NCBI RefSeq assembly: GCF_042242105.1
Contig: NC_092020.1
Coordinates: 14,201,288 to 14,265,287 of the forward strand
DNA from: Pempheris klunzingeri
Taxonomy: Eukaryota; Chordata; Actinopteri; Acropomatiformes; Pempheridae
Direction: 5' to 3'
DNA length: 64,000 nt
Shown: piece after piece, positions 46,588-58,378 of the stretch
Position numbering within the stretch: the stretch's first letter is position 1
How the letters are laid out: each line of letters starts with the position of its first letter
Notes under the pieces: model-generated
What the model was told of the DNA's origin: nothing
What the model saw: the letters and a program-made list of their open reading frames with translations, nothing else
Database searches by the model: none
Program-made: the position numbers and the translations under genes

Positions 46588-46593
46588 TTTATT
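46588..46593 (-). terminator. tmx2: tmx2 polyadenylation signal
   Basis: TTTATT on the + strand is AATAAA on the minus strand, about 400 nt downstream of the tmx2 stop. Cleavage would fall near 46565-46575. Confidence 0.5.
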
Positions 46594-46992
46594 TCAGTTT
46601 CACCTCTCACCTTTTACTTTGGTCTTGAAACAAGAGACATCAGTAAACACACTAGATGCAAAGCACAGCGTAACTTTACACGCAGTGATGATCATTACAA
46701 AAAAGGCCTTTGTTCTCAAATAACTTAAATATAAAATGTCCCCAAATTACTGCTTATCTTTGCATAGCTGCCTTCAAGCCATGCTGCATCATCCACAGTC
46801 AGACCGGGGAGACATGATCCAGCTGTTTTGTGTACCGTTTACTTGGCACAGTCACTTAGAGATGACAACTAGTAGTGGTTGAACCCATTTTCTTCTCTCC
46901 TTTCCATAATATTCTGGACTTTGGCATCAATGAAAGGCAAAGCAATATCAGAAAAAAGACTTCATGCCGTCCATCTCTGAATTATCTTCTCC

Positions 46993-49900
46993 TCACTGGT
47001 CTTTCTTGCTCTCTCTGGGCTGCTCTGAGTCGCTGGCTTCAGGATGTAGCTCGTCGCTGCCCTCCTTTGGCTGACAGCCATTCTGCTCTTCTTCCTTCAA
47101 ACCACGACCTTTGTTCAGCTTCTTGGATTTTTGGAAGAGCTCGTTGAGGTTAAACTCTCGGATAATGTTCTCCTAGGGAAGAAATAAGCTTCATATTAGC
47201 ATTCCCACGTGAATGTGGCGCTGCTTGCAAGAAACACCTGCTCAGTACGTGCTCCATGTCTCATAATAGACCAGAATTACCTCAGTGAAGGTCCATGATA
47301 CAGCTCTCCCCTTATTGTCCACCACTGGACGTCTCAAAATTTCCCGCCCTCCTTGGAAAAGTATCAGTGAGGGTAGCTGCTTAGCCAGAGGAGAGGTACT
47401 GACCTTGTACCTGTTCAGAAAGAGTTCATGGAGCAGTCAATACCTGTGCTCAGAGAAGCTGTCAAAGTAAGGAATTTGTGGAAAACGTGAACAAACAATA
47501 TTGTGGCATTAAAACTGAGCCTACACCATTAAAGACTGGTGTGGAGTGGCAGAGCGGAGAAAATAACTGACCTCTCTGAGACCTCTCCATAGCGTCCAAT
47601 GTCCACCTTCCCAAACCTAAGTCCAGCACAGTTGTACCTGTAGAAACACAGTGTGGAATATGGAAGGGAGTTACTCAGTCAGTCTTCCATTGAAAATATG
47701 CTTTCAAAACCAAAGACACTCTTATGTATCAGCGCTACACGACCCAGAAGGCTCTTGTTTGTCTCACTGACAGACACCAGAGTCTGTAGCTGTATCAAGT
47801 CAATTCAATTATTTATATTTCTAAGTCATCAACGACCTTGAGGAGGAAGAACTAATGTTATTACAGCTTACAGAATGCTCAGTATAAACTATATTTTGGA
47901 TTTTAAAGTATAATTTCTTAAACTTTCTTCAAGCAATGATATTTCCAACAAAGTGCTTAAATTAGAAACCATGATTTACAGTATATTTAATCATACGTGT
48001 AACTGGTGATTTTTAGGTTTATAGTCAGAAATCAACTAGTGTTTAGTCTTGTCTTGAACACAGCGCAGCCAATCACAACTGTATCTGTTTTACCGGTGTT
48101 TGACCACTTAACTTGAGGGGCCGCCTGGGGAAAGTGGAAGGCCTATAGTTACTTATCTCTTACTTGATAGAAAGGTCGGCAAAGATCGGAGCGAAAGACT
48201 GGCAGTCAGAGGACCAGTTGGCATAGAATTCAACAATCCAGGTGACACGACTGTCTTTCTGCAGCTCCTCCTAATGACTCAATAAGACAATATTAGATTA
48301 GAACAGATTACACAGGAGTAGATCTCCATCTTTCACACAGACTCACCTCCAGGACCGGAGCATCATCAGTGAGGGAGGGCTCATGTTTTAATATTTCAGT
48401 TTCATGTCTAATGTTCAACTAACATAGAATATTAATTTGACATGCTTGTTATTACAATATACCATGTTTGATTGACAATGTTTGAGTGCACTTGATTGGA
48501 ACTAAAAGGAAATAAGAGGCTAACATCTTTATGTTCTTATATTTCATTTGATAACTCAGTAGTAATTATTACCAACTGTGTTGTTTCAAAGCTGAACTAC
48601 CTAAGCACAGTCACAGTTGTGTAACACTCACATCTATGGTCTTGTCACTGAAGTACTTGATGTACTCGGGGCCCATGTAGACCGGTGGCTTACAGGTCAG
48701 GACGAACGCTGAGAAAAGGCACAGAAAAGTTTACATTACAGATGTTCCCAGTGCATGAAAATGATTACGTTTTTCTGAGGTTCAAAATATTTCAGCTTAG
48801 GTTTATCCATTTATACTACTATATAAATGTAAGGATCCATTTCTGAGGGATACCCTACATCTGTATTTTAATCAAACCATTTTGAGGTGGAGGCATTGGG
48901 TTGCTTGTAAGGAACTCTACTGTAATTTGTCCTAATGGAAGATGGTTTTCCATAAACATCCCTTCCTCATAACTCAAATGAAGCTGTGAATGGGGCAACA
49001 AGAGTTACAGAACCACTGACCGATACATAATGCCACGTAAAGGATGCCGAGCCGAATGTCCAGCCTGAAGAAGAGGATGACGTTGGCCACCTTACTGAAC
49101 AGGAACAAGTTGCCTATGTGCTGCTCCAGGGTGACTGAGGAAAAGAGAGCAGAGGGGGAGGAACAATGAATGAAGCAGAGGACAAAACCTTCGCACAAGG
49201 TCAGAGGAGCAAGACTGAACAACAACTGTAATGTTTACACAACAAGTTCTTTAGTGAAGCTCTTCCTGGTTGTGGCTTGTTGCAGGGCCTCTCTCGTGGA
49301 TTTAAGAAATTGAAACAGACACACATTGGGTCACAAATATCTATTTGGTTGAAGTTTAACAGCTCGATACTAAAGGACACAAACAACTAGTGTCCTTGTC
49401 AGATATGATGTTGAACACAGTCAGATAAGTGCATAGTGTTTAGGTTAAAGATGAGGCTTCTTTAAAGATATGTTTCTCACATGACTCAATAAATCCTTGT
49501 GGTTCCCTGCTCCTAAATTGAACACTGAACATCATGTTTACATTGTAACAAACACTTATGACATTATTTAGTTTACACATAGACAAATGTGTGAGTGTGT
49601 GTGTGTGTGCTTGGTGGGGGGGGGGGGGGTAGATACTTACACGCTCTCCTGTTCTTCATCATCACTATTGCACTGAGAAACATAAGAATTTCCAGCTCTC
49701 TCTGCGAAAAAAGAGACGAAACATGGAAAACAACTTAGTGATGGGTGAGCTAACTCATCTTACAGCAGACACCTCAGTCCCACCATATTTAGCAGCGGCA
49801 GCAGACACCACCATGCTCACCCAGTCAAAGTCACAGGAGTTGCCGTCCTCTCGCTGGGTCGCCAGGTGCTCGCACAGACCGGGAGCCTTTCGGACAACCA

Positions 49901-50009
49901 GGAAGGCGACGGTCATGAAGACAGAGATAATATAATATGGCTTCAGCAGCCATTTGTAGATCTGAGGTAAGTGGTACAAGAAAGTACAGAGTCCTGTAAT
50001 TATACCCAT
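46993..50009 (-). CDS. tmx2: Tmx2, thioredoxin-related transmembrane protein 2, 8 coding exons
   Basis: ER membrane protein of the PDI family, located at ER-mitochondria contacts. Minus-strand exons in coding order: 49821-50009, 49641-49701, 49021-49134, 48632-48708, 48164-48270, 47572-47637, 47281-47410, 46993-47172; 924 nt, 307 aa (human 296). The chosen start [16 protein letters not shown] lines up with human MAVLAPLIALVYSVPR; an upstream in-frame ATG at 50034-50036 would add nine residues. Conserved blocks are [90 protein letters not shown] and [13 protein letters not shown]. The active site is SSDC (residues 167-170) instead of CxxC, as in the atypical human SNDC. The C-terminus KKDQ is a dilysine ER-retrieval signal. 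Divergent from pmf1. Confidence 0.95.
49587..49629. repeat. (GT)n followed by a G13 tract in tmx2 intron 2
   Basis: GT repeats (about 49590-49610) followed by a run of 13 G at 49617-49629. On the tmx2 strand this is a C13 tract starting 12 bases after the exon 2 boundary at 49641. Confidence 0.85.
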
Positions 50010-50195
50010 GCTGGCTGAGACGACTGTCAACCTCAAAGAGTTTGAGGAGGGGTGACAGCTGAAGTTACTGAAAGGACGGGGTCAATGGACGCGACTGCGC
50101 CTGCGCCAAGCAAAGCGAGTTTTGTAGTTTCTGGCCGCATCGACTCGCCGTAGATTTGGCGGGCCCTGCAAAACGTAAACAGAGGACGCTGAAAG
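50010..50195. promoter_or_regulatory. tmx2/pmf1 bidirectional promoter
   Basis: Only 186 bp separate the two divergent start codons. The interval contains an NRF1-like GC palindrome, TGCGCCTGCGCC (50096-50107), and a TTTGTAGTTTC string (reverse ACTACAAA, resembling part of a ZNF143-type element). There is no TATA box, fitting a housekeeping divergent promoter. Confidence 0.7.
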
Positions 50196-52419
50196 ATGGA
50201 GGAAAGCGAAGTAGCAACTCAAAAGGAGGCTGCAGATAACGTTTGTGCTAAAGACCAGACTACTGCAGCTACAGGAGAAGTGTCCACACAGATGTCCAAC
50301 CCTGGATCGGTTTGTAAGCCGTCCGAAGAGCCGGAAACTCGGTATAACCGGTTGAAGCTGTTCGAAAAAGTGATGCAGAAGAGCCTGGAAAAGTTGATCC
50401 ACCATGCAAGGTAAGGTGTCATTTGTGTTTTATTATGGGAATCTGCCCTGAAATGACAGCGAAAGCCGTGTATGCAGTAGTCACACTTTATAGCTCCTGT
50501 GTTATTGAGCAAGATTAGTGTAAATTACAGTGTAATTAAATGAAATTATTATTTGTTATACATTGCTATTGGTCATAATGGGGAGATTTAGCATTATTGT
50601 GAATGACTATGATAATTGTGCAGCATTTTATTGGCACATTTGTTATGGGGAGTAACCAAGGAAATATTAACCACTAAGACCTGTACACTCTTATTTTCCC
50701 AAGCTCTCTACACATAGATTTGTTTCTTAAAATACCACAAGGATGTGTTTTAGACTGTAAAAAATAGTATTTTCACTATCAACTCATCCCTCAATTATAT
50801 GTATTACTAATGAATAGTTTGTTACACCATAAAATGTCAGCAAATAGTGAAAAATGCTCATCTTAAGATCCCAGAGTGACGCCCTTGTCCAACAGTCCAG
50901 CTCCCAAATGTGATTGATTGAAATAATGACACAGAAAAGCAAATCCTCACATTTGCGAGGCCGTAATAAGCGATATACTTTTTTTTTGGCATTTTCTCTT
51001 GATAAATTACTTAATTAATCAGCCTTTTTTTCTATTTGACTAATCATTTGAGCTAGATTAGTTTACCAAGAAAAGGTCCAGAGGTTTGGAAAAAGACACA
51101 TTTCGCTGCACATTTGGTTGACGCTGCTTTCACTCACAGTTTTAACAGATTTGCCAGCACGTTTCGGCCGCTGTACAAGAAAAACCCTCAGAGGATGGAG
51201 AGCATTCACAAGCAGTTCATAGAGGAGTTGCAGAGGACTATACAGGTATGCAGCTCATCACATTAATACAATGAATGAAAATGGTCTGCCTACCTTTATT
51301 TGCAATTGTTAAATGATGCTTGTGTCTGTGTATGTGAAGGAGGACATCAGCAGATTGATTGACGAAGGCCGATTAGAGTTCAAACTGAATGAGCTGGATA
51401 AACTGGAGCGTGCTGCCAAAAACAATCCAGATGCTGCATGGTCAGTAAACATTGAAAAGTCTCCAATGAAATAATGTACTGGTTATATGTCAAGCTTTTG
51501 AGCTCATAAATGCTCATTTTCCCTGTAAAACACTGTCCTCTTTTCCATCTGCTCCCATTAGCACAACTCATTCAAATAAGATTGAAGTAGTAAGTTGATT
51601 TTCTTGCTAAAAAATCCAGCAAATCTCGACCTTATGACCTGCATTTGAATCTGTTGTGTTTTTGTGTGTTTCTGAATGCGCAGTGCTGAGATTCACTCCA
51701 CCCATCTCTCATTTAATTAGTTAAATAATGGTAGTGTTGTATCAAGACTCCTCTTGGTCAAATATAATCTGATAGATATTTGAAGATTTAAAGCTTATTT
51801 ATCATGGAAATTGAAACTTTTTTAAAAAGCAAATACATATAGATGGATAGAGGGCAACTGTGTGGGCAGTTGTTGGGTAAGCGTACCAATAATTTGTCCC
51901 AGAATTGTTTTGCTAATCACTAATGGACATCTTCCACTTCACTGTACTCTATATCACCATTATATAATTTCCTTTTTGCAACATTATTGAAATACAAAAT
52001 ATTTTAATCCTTCACCATCTTTCTTGTTTTGGTAGGCGGCCAAGTGGCGTTCCTGAGCAGGACTTCTGCAGCTTTTTGATGCCATACTATCAAAAGCAGG
52101 AGGCCTTCATGCGACTGGAGCTGAAAAAGATTCAAGCAGAAAATGCAGCCCTGGCACAGAAGGTTCAGGCTGGTAGAGAGAGTATTTCCCAGACTGAACA
52201 CCGAATTTCTGCCAATGTTGATGAGTGGAAGGTGAGAGAAAAACAATACAATATCAAAACAGCTGTTGTTCTGCAGTAGAAATATATAATAGAAGTTTGC
52301 CTTGAGTGTTAACTTTTTTGAATGTGTTTTTTTTTTTATCCTTTTATTTTTAGGCATCAGTCACAGAGTTTGAAAGGCTGGCATCTTCTCTCTGCCCTGC
52401 AGATGTCTTTGATGTGTGA
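50196..52419 (+). CDS. pmf1: Pmf1, polyamine-modulated factor 1 (MIS12 kinetochore complex), 5 coding exons
   Basis: Coiled-coil subunit of the MIS12 complex (Nnf1 counterpart) that links centromeric chromatin to NDC80. Exons: 50196-50410, 51149-51245, 51340-51440, 52036-52231, 52354-52419; 675 nt, 224 aa (human 205). After a variable acidic N-terminus, shared features with human PMF1 are the RYNRLKLFEKVMQKSLEKL helix (human SRVKLLDTMVDTFLQKL), KQFIEELQRTIQEDI (human DKFIAQLQTSIREEI), EGRLEFKLNELDKLE, AAWRPSGVPEQDFCSFLMPY (human PAWRPSGIPEKDLHSVMAPY), and AENAALAQKVQAGRESI. The exon 3 acceptor is unusual (GTGAAG|GAG, weak polypyrimidine tract), but frame and homology demand it. AATAAA at 52497 ends the gene, 267 nt before the med19 ATG. 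Confidence 0.92.
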
Positions 52420-52496
52420 TCTTCAAAGTATATGACCTGCACACATATTAACTAACTGTACATATTAATTTTGTTTACAATGCCCGTTTCTCTCAA

Positions 52497-52502
52497 AATA
52501 AA
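52497..52502 (+). terminator. pmf1: pmf1 polyadenylation signal
   Basis: AATAAA, 78 nt after the pmf1 stop; the 3' UTR is very short. Confidence 0.7.
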
Positions 52503-52763
52503 CGTGAAGAATTTGGAAAATAAAATTTGCTTTGTGACAGTGATTGTATCCGTGTGGGTGGTTAACATACACGGATCATTATGGTAATGTGCGTGTTTGC
52601 TCGTGGTATTACGGTAAGCGGAAACACAGCCACAAAGACGTGAAGAGTCGAGTAGTTGACATTCGGATGGATAAATGTTGAGGTCCATCCCGCTAGGCAA
52701 CAGGCCATACGCTTGAGGAAACCGGCTTTTTCTTTTTATTTTAATGTATTACTCGTGATAGAT

Positions 52764-55325
52764 ATGACGGAAATGTTTTCAACTCTGTTCGGGCAAAATG
52801 AAGCTCAGGGACCGCCCGGCTCGTCGTCTCTGGGTTTCGGACCGGGGAAGCCTCCGCCGCCTGTGCCGCAGAACCAGGTCTCCATGGCGGGGCAGATGCC
52901 ACCGCAGCTCGGGGATGAAGGGCCTGCTCTGCGGAAACCTGGAGCCATGAATGAACCTTTCTACTTACTGCGAGAGCTGCCTGGTACTGTTGTACTAATG
53001 TAGTTGCCGTGTTCCTTGATTATTAGCTGTCAATTTAGAGAAAGGGCTGAGTTGAGAAAGGTTGCTAAGCAGTTTGTAAACAATGCTAACAGTTAGCTAA
53101 CGTTAGCCAACAAGATGAAGTGTTGCCGAAAATAGAGAAAGTTATGCTAGTTACTGATAATGGCACACCTGTTTTACATGGGAAGGTTTTTTAAAATCTT
53201 GTCTTTGAGTTTCCTTTGTTTTAATTACGCTCTTGTATTTTAAGTTAAACATTATGAAAGTTAACTGCTGACATCAATGATGAACATTCCTGCATTAACA
53301 TCAACGATAGCTCCATTTGAAAATTGAGCATTTTTGCAGGAATATTCGTTTTGCAAAATGTAAAGACTAGTTGCAAATTACATTACATGTGAAGTCTGCA
53401 TGGATTACACTGATATGAGTCTGTGTGTTTAGTGGGAAACGAGCTCACGGGCAACACCAACCTCATCACGCACTACAACCTGGAGCATGCCTACAACAAA
53501 TTCTGTGGGAAGAAGGTGAAGGAGAAGCTCAGCAACTTTCTGCCAGAGTTACCAGGTGGGTATTGGCTGGGAGCTAATCTGGTCTGGGGCTGCACACACA
53601 CCACCATTAGCAAAAATAAATAAATACAAAGATTGTGGTTTATGTTCAAAGTAGGACACTAGTTAGTTACTTTACCCTTGATTATTGGTTGCTTATCTTA
53701 AAGCCAGAGTCACCTGCAGTATGAAGCATAACTTCAATTTGAGACTAGAACATTACACCATGTGACCTTCATCAGGGTCATGCTCTCTCTTCAGAAGTGA
53801 CAATGGACAGCATCGTTTACACAGCACTTTCAGCGGCTTTGCAAGTTTTCCCCTCATTCTCTCTCTCACACACACACACACACACTGATGTCAGTGGTGC
53901 TGCTATGCAAGGTGCTGGCCTGCTCAACACGATCAACTTGAGTCTCAGCGTCCAGCTCAAGGACACTTCAACACGTTTACATGAGAATGTTTACAGGATC
54001 AAATCGACAGCCTCCTTAGCTAATGTGGCACCGAAAACATGCAGATCAAACAGTGACTCGTCGGAAGCCAAAATGAAATGGTGTCACAATGAAATTGTAC
54101 TTAATGCTACAGGTGTTGCTGCAGTTTTGATCTTCTCTGAAGTTGTGATAGAAACCCCAACTCTACTACGGGGTTTGCACAAAAATTTTAAGTCGTGTTT
54201 TCAAGGTTTGGAAAAGGCCTGAATTTGAATAAACTCCTCAATGTACTTGATTGACTCATTCCAATTTTTTCTCTCCTCTGTGCTGTAGGCATGATCGACT
54301 GTCCGGGCACTCAGGACGGCAGCTCGTTACGCTCTCTGATCGATAAGCCTCCAGTGTGTGGGAACTCCTTCAGCCCGCTGACCGGCGCTCTGCTCACAGG
54401 CTTCAGACTACACACAGGACCGGTACTAACTGAATATAATACATGCACACACACACAAATTGTAAAGTCACACACATTTCCATCATGCTGACACTGACTG
54501 CTCAAATTATTAACAGTATTACTGCAAGTTCTCTGTAGTGAGAATATTATGGGCAGCTAGAAACATCTTGACTATATTGTTCAATTGAATATGCATGCAT
54601 GTTTTTGTGTTTGATTTTCTCAGCTCCCAGAACAGTACAGACTGATGCACATACAGCCTCCAAAGAAGAAGAGCAAACACAAGCACAAACACCATCGACC
54701 ACAGGACCCATTACCACAAGGTGGGACAACAAGTATAAATATACACAATCCCAAATGACTGTAATCTGTTGTCTCACATGCTTCTTTTTGACGTCACAGA
54801 AACCCCATCAGACTCTGATCCCAAGAAGAAGAAGAAGAAGAGGGACGATGATCCTGATCGCAAGAAAAAGAAGAAAGACAAGAAAAAGAAGAAGGTAAGA
54901 AAATCTACCGGGACCCCAGAATTTTATAAAGTTGCCTGTAGGATCGTAATGCAGTTATGGGCAGAGATGGAAGGCCAAATGGGACACTTACCCTGATCTA
55001 AACCACACTATACCCCTTTCAAACCATTAGTCTCTTAAAACCTATACCTAATACCAAGAATTTACCTAAATACTGAAAAGCATATTGATGATATTTTTAA
55101 GCTATTTAATTAATTAATATATGAAACATGAAAATTTGATCCTCATCAGATACCTCCGAAAGCTGATGGAAAGTTGAGTTGCTCCTGTGTAGCCTCACTC
55201 ACGCCGATGTACATGTTACATATAAACCATTGTGTTGCTGCTCTCTGTTCCCCCTCCAGAACCGCCACAGTCCCGACCACCCAGGTCTCGCTGGGTCACA
55301 ACCCAACAGCAACAGCCTCAGATAG
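52764..55325 (+). CDS. med19: Med19, Mediator head-module subunit 19, 6 coding exons
   Basis: Nuclear Mediator subunit that couples transcription factors such as REST to RNA polymerase II. Exons: 52764-52983, 53433-53555, 54289-54422, 54624-54720, 54800-54894, 55260-55325; 735 nt, 244 aa, the same length as human MED19. The N-terminus MTEMFSTLFG with LGFGPGKPPPPVP matches MENFTALFG...LGFGPGKPPPP. The core contains FYLLRELP, ELTGNTNLITHYNLEHAYNK, FCGKKVKEKLSNFLPELPG, SLRSLIDKPPV, LTGALLTGFRLHTGP and LPEQYRLMHIQPPKKKSKHK. A Lys/Asp-rich, nuclear-localising tail ends NRHSPDHPG...NSLR. The start has context GATATGA; an in-frame ATG four codons later would correspond to human MENF. Confidence 0.96.
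53867..53990. repeat. Interspersed repeat relic in med19 intron 2
   Basis: After a short CA run (53867-53885), TGCTATGCAAGGTGCTGGCC, then CTGCTCAACACGATCAACTT, then GTCCAGCTCAAGGACACTTC recalls the fish repeat 'CAATGCAAGGTGCTGGCCTGCTCATCGGGAGCAATTTGGGGTTCAG...CTCAAGGACACTTCGACA' in order and spacing. It explains most of a 141-codon ORF here. Confidence 0.5.
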
Positions 55326-55444
55326 AGAGGAGCCCACTGTGTGCACGCCTGTGTTTGAATGTGTGACTGTGAGTTTTGTAAGAGGATGCGTGTGTTTCAC
55401 AGATAATTGTATAACTGGGAGTATGTTTAACGAGAGATGCGATG

Positions 55445-55660
55445 AATAAAGCAAATATTTGTATGTTGTGTGTGAAAGTGAAAGGAGCAGTGACACAGTG
55501 GATGTGTGTAATGGTGGAAAGAAATGTTATGGGACATGTATAAAAGGCAGACCGGCTGATGATCTGTGTGGCATCATGAATGACTGAGAAGCAGCTGTAT
55601 GTATGTCCCTCTTTGATTCTGTTGTGATATCTTTTGACCATAATGCCAAAATCAAATAAA
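55445..55660 (+). terminator. med19: med19 polyadenylation signals
   Basis: AATAAA hexamers at 55445-55450 and 55655-55660. The second gives a 3' UTR of about 350 nt that ends close to the convergent slc43a1 transcript. Confidence 0.6.
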
Positions 55661-55839
55661 CTTTGGTTATGATTTTGCTTGTGTCTCCTTGTAAGACCTG
55701 TTGTTTGATGTTTTTTAGATTATCCAGTACATGGATACATGGTTTGAATGTGCTGTAGCAGGAACAACCAGCTAATGCTGAGTCTTTTTGTTGCTGTGAG
55801 AATTGTCTGAATGGATGGCAAAAATGTCACTTAGACAAC

Positions 55840-57649
55840 ATGTTTACATTCATACATTTATTTGTTTGTCAAATGCACAAGCTGGATATATTGATTGAAG
55901 GCAGGAAAGAAAGATGTACATTTAACAAGACATACCAACACTCCATCCCCAAGGGTTAAGGGAAAAGATAAGCCACTGTAGATGAAAAAAATTTAAACAG
56001 ATAAAGCAAAGGATGCTTATTTTTGTTGAGGAGGCTGTCAGAGGTGTTGATTCATACACAGTTCAGGCAACTACTATAAATCCCAAATTACAAAGGTGTG
56101 AGCATGAGAGAATCACATTAACTTGAATGCCGTTTGGCAGAGTTTGTCATCGTTAACAAAGGTCTGACAACCGCTTAATGTTTTAGGGATTTTTAGGGCA
56201 ACGTAAAGAGGTAAGGTAATTGTTGGTGGAATTGCTGGTACTTTGGTTTGAAACATTATTGAATACTGTACTTCAGCAAAAGGAAAGTAATGGCATACCA
56301 AACTGGAAAACCTCACCAACACTGAAATGCACTTTAAAGTACTTGTATCAAAAACACAAAGTATGGGCTCAAAAGTGACCATCAAGCTGAATCAACAAAA
56401 AGCATAGAAGTGGTATTCATTTACTGCAGGACAAACACATTGTATTGTAAGTTCCTGTTATTTTGCTCCTGTATGTTCTCCTGAGGAAAAGTGCAGCGTG
56501 GCTTTGGTTTACAGAGAAAGACGTTTGGCAGAGGCGCTTATCTTACATTCATATCTATTGCATTAATGCCAAGATGGCAGCAAAGGCACATAGTTGGAAA
56601 AAAAAAACACAGAATCTCTTTTAAAGCGAGATTCAATAAGCTAAACACATTTTCTATATGAAGGAGAAGCAGGACAGAAAAGCATCAGCCAAGAAAGGAA
56701 AAATCTACTAGAGCATGTCTTAACACTGAAATGGATTTAGTCAAAAAAAATTAAAGCTATTACAAATGATTCCATAAATCTACATGATACTGTGGCTGTG
56801 TGCAGAAAAACATGTACAGAAAAGACACATTTTGTTGTCGCTTTGGAAGAATGTACATTTTTCTGTTTTGATCTGCAGCTGGCTGAAACAAGGGGATCAG
56901 AGGCTGCAGCTGAATCTGTCTTTCCAATGTGACGTTGAGCATCCAAGCATCTTGTTTAAAAAAACAAGTCTGACCACAGCCAGTGTCTCCTCGGCCATCA
57001 GTTTAGATACTGTACACACGCATATATGGTAAAGCAAGCAGAATATGTAATAACATACAATACACACACCTCAGTGCTATTTACAAAAAACAATTTTGGT
57101 GGAGGTTCGCTTGCTCCAAAATCAATACATGACTAAAAAAAAAGCGAAAACGGAAAAGTAGAGTACACAGTAAATCATCTGAGCGTCATTTGTAATTAGC
57201 ACACTGCAAAAACGACATTTGCTGATACTGAAACAAACACTTCCCTTTTTAATGCTACTGCAGCTAGAGTATAAAAAGACACTTAAATACATATTTTATA
57301 CACACACTAGTTCATTTCTGTGCATAAAGCAGTAAAAAGTGTTTCATAACATCGACACACACTGTGCGTCAGCGTTTTAAAAATCAGTCATATTTTGAAA
57401 TTTCCATAAAAATGTTTTTCCTACATATAAAAATTCCAGAAATGCAAGGACTGACTCAGTAATTCCACTAAAGAACATGAATGATTTTATTTGCGTGTCT
57501 GACAATCAAACTGACTAATATGATTAATATTTCCTACTGTTAAAAAACGAAATTGATGGACAGGCATAGGAGTCAGTTGCAGAGAGACAGTACAAAAAAG
57601 GAAACAGAGGAGGTAGATTTGGTGTCTCTACAACCAGCCTATCTGTGCA

Positions 57650-57682
<33 letters not shown>

Positions 57683-58378
57683 CTGTGAATAACTAAGCTC
57701 TGAAAATGCCCTCTGGTATTCGGATGTCCAGAACTTAGCTTGTATGCTTTTAATAGTGTTATATAGATTTATATTTATAGCTTTTGGTAATGGGATTACA
57801 GTAGGAAAAGCACAATATACTAAGGTTTGCTTCATTAGGAACACTTTTGAAACAATACTGAAGTAGAAAGTGTAGCTTTCCTAATATCTTTATACTGTTC
57901 TTTGGTGTTAGCAAGCATTGTGATGATCATCAGAAGTCTTTGAAAACTATATAACAGTATTTCAAGTACCGTGATATCCGCAGTCTGACACAAAGGCCAT
58001 ACCAGGATGTGTGCATGTGTCTTTGAGTGTGCTTTTGATAGAGATCTATGGCTTTAAATCACACTAATTTGGCTCTTTGACCTACACCAAAATAAATAAA
58101 CAGTAACAAATGATGATGACACTGTTTCTCCCGAAATCACAAGGAACTCAAAGTCTAACTCTGAGCCACAACAACACGTGGGGGGGTTGTGTTTGCTCTT
58201 TGATATGTTTGTGGTGAGTAAAATGTGCACCAGCAATGACCAGAAACACAACAAACAAAAACACTGGATATATCAAAACTAGATATAAATGGATGAGTAG
58301 ATTGCTGGTGCTCATTTTGAAGGCACATACAAAAATAAATCCTACAATTCCCCCGATCCTCGGCTCCACCGTGTCACT
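55840..58378 (-). other. slc43a1: slc43a1 3' UTR
   Basis: About 2.5 kb of AT-rich sequence downstream of the slc43a1 stop on the minus strand. It includes a GT microsatellite (57654-57682). Its likely end is the minus-strand AATAAA at 55857-55862 (TTTATT on +). No other gene is seen. Earlier poly(A) sites are possible. Confidence 0.5.
57654..57682. repeat. (GT)n microsatellite
   Basis: A GT run within the presumed slc43a1 3' UTR; it is a CA repeat in the transcript. Confidence 0.9.

Noticed and set aside
48330-48378. Possible extra tmx2 microexon (minus strand, reading [11 protein letters not shown] before a GTGAGT donor)
   Set aside because: A fair donor and correct phase, but the upstream sequence lacks a polypyrimidine tract and known TMX2 proteins go directly from TID to EEL.
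53797-54222. 141-codon ORF in med19 intron 2
   Set aside because: Covers a CA microsatellite and an interspersed repeat relic. med19 splices cleanly around it.
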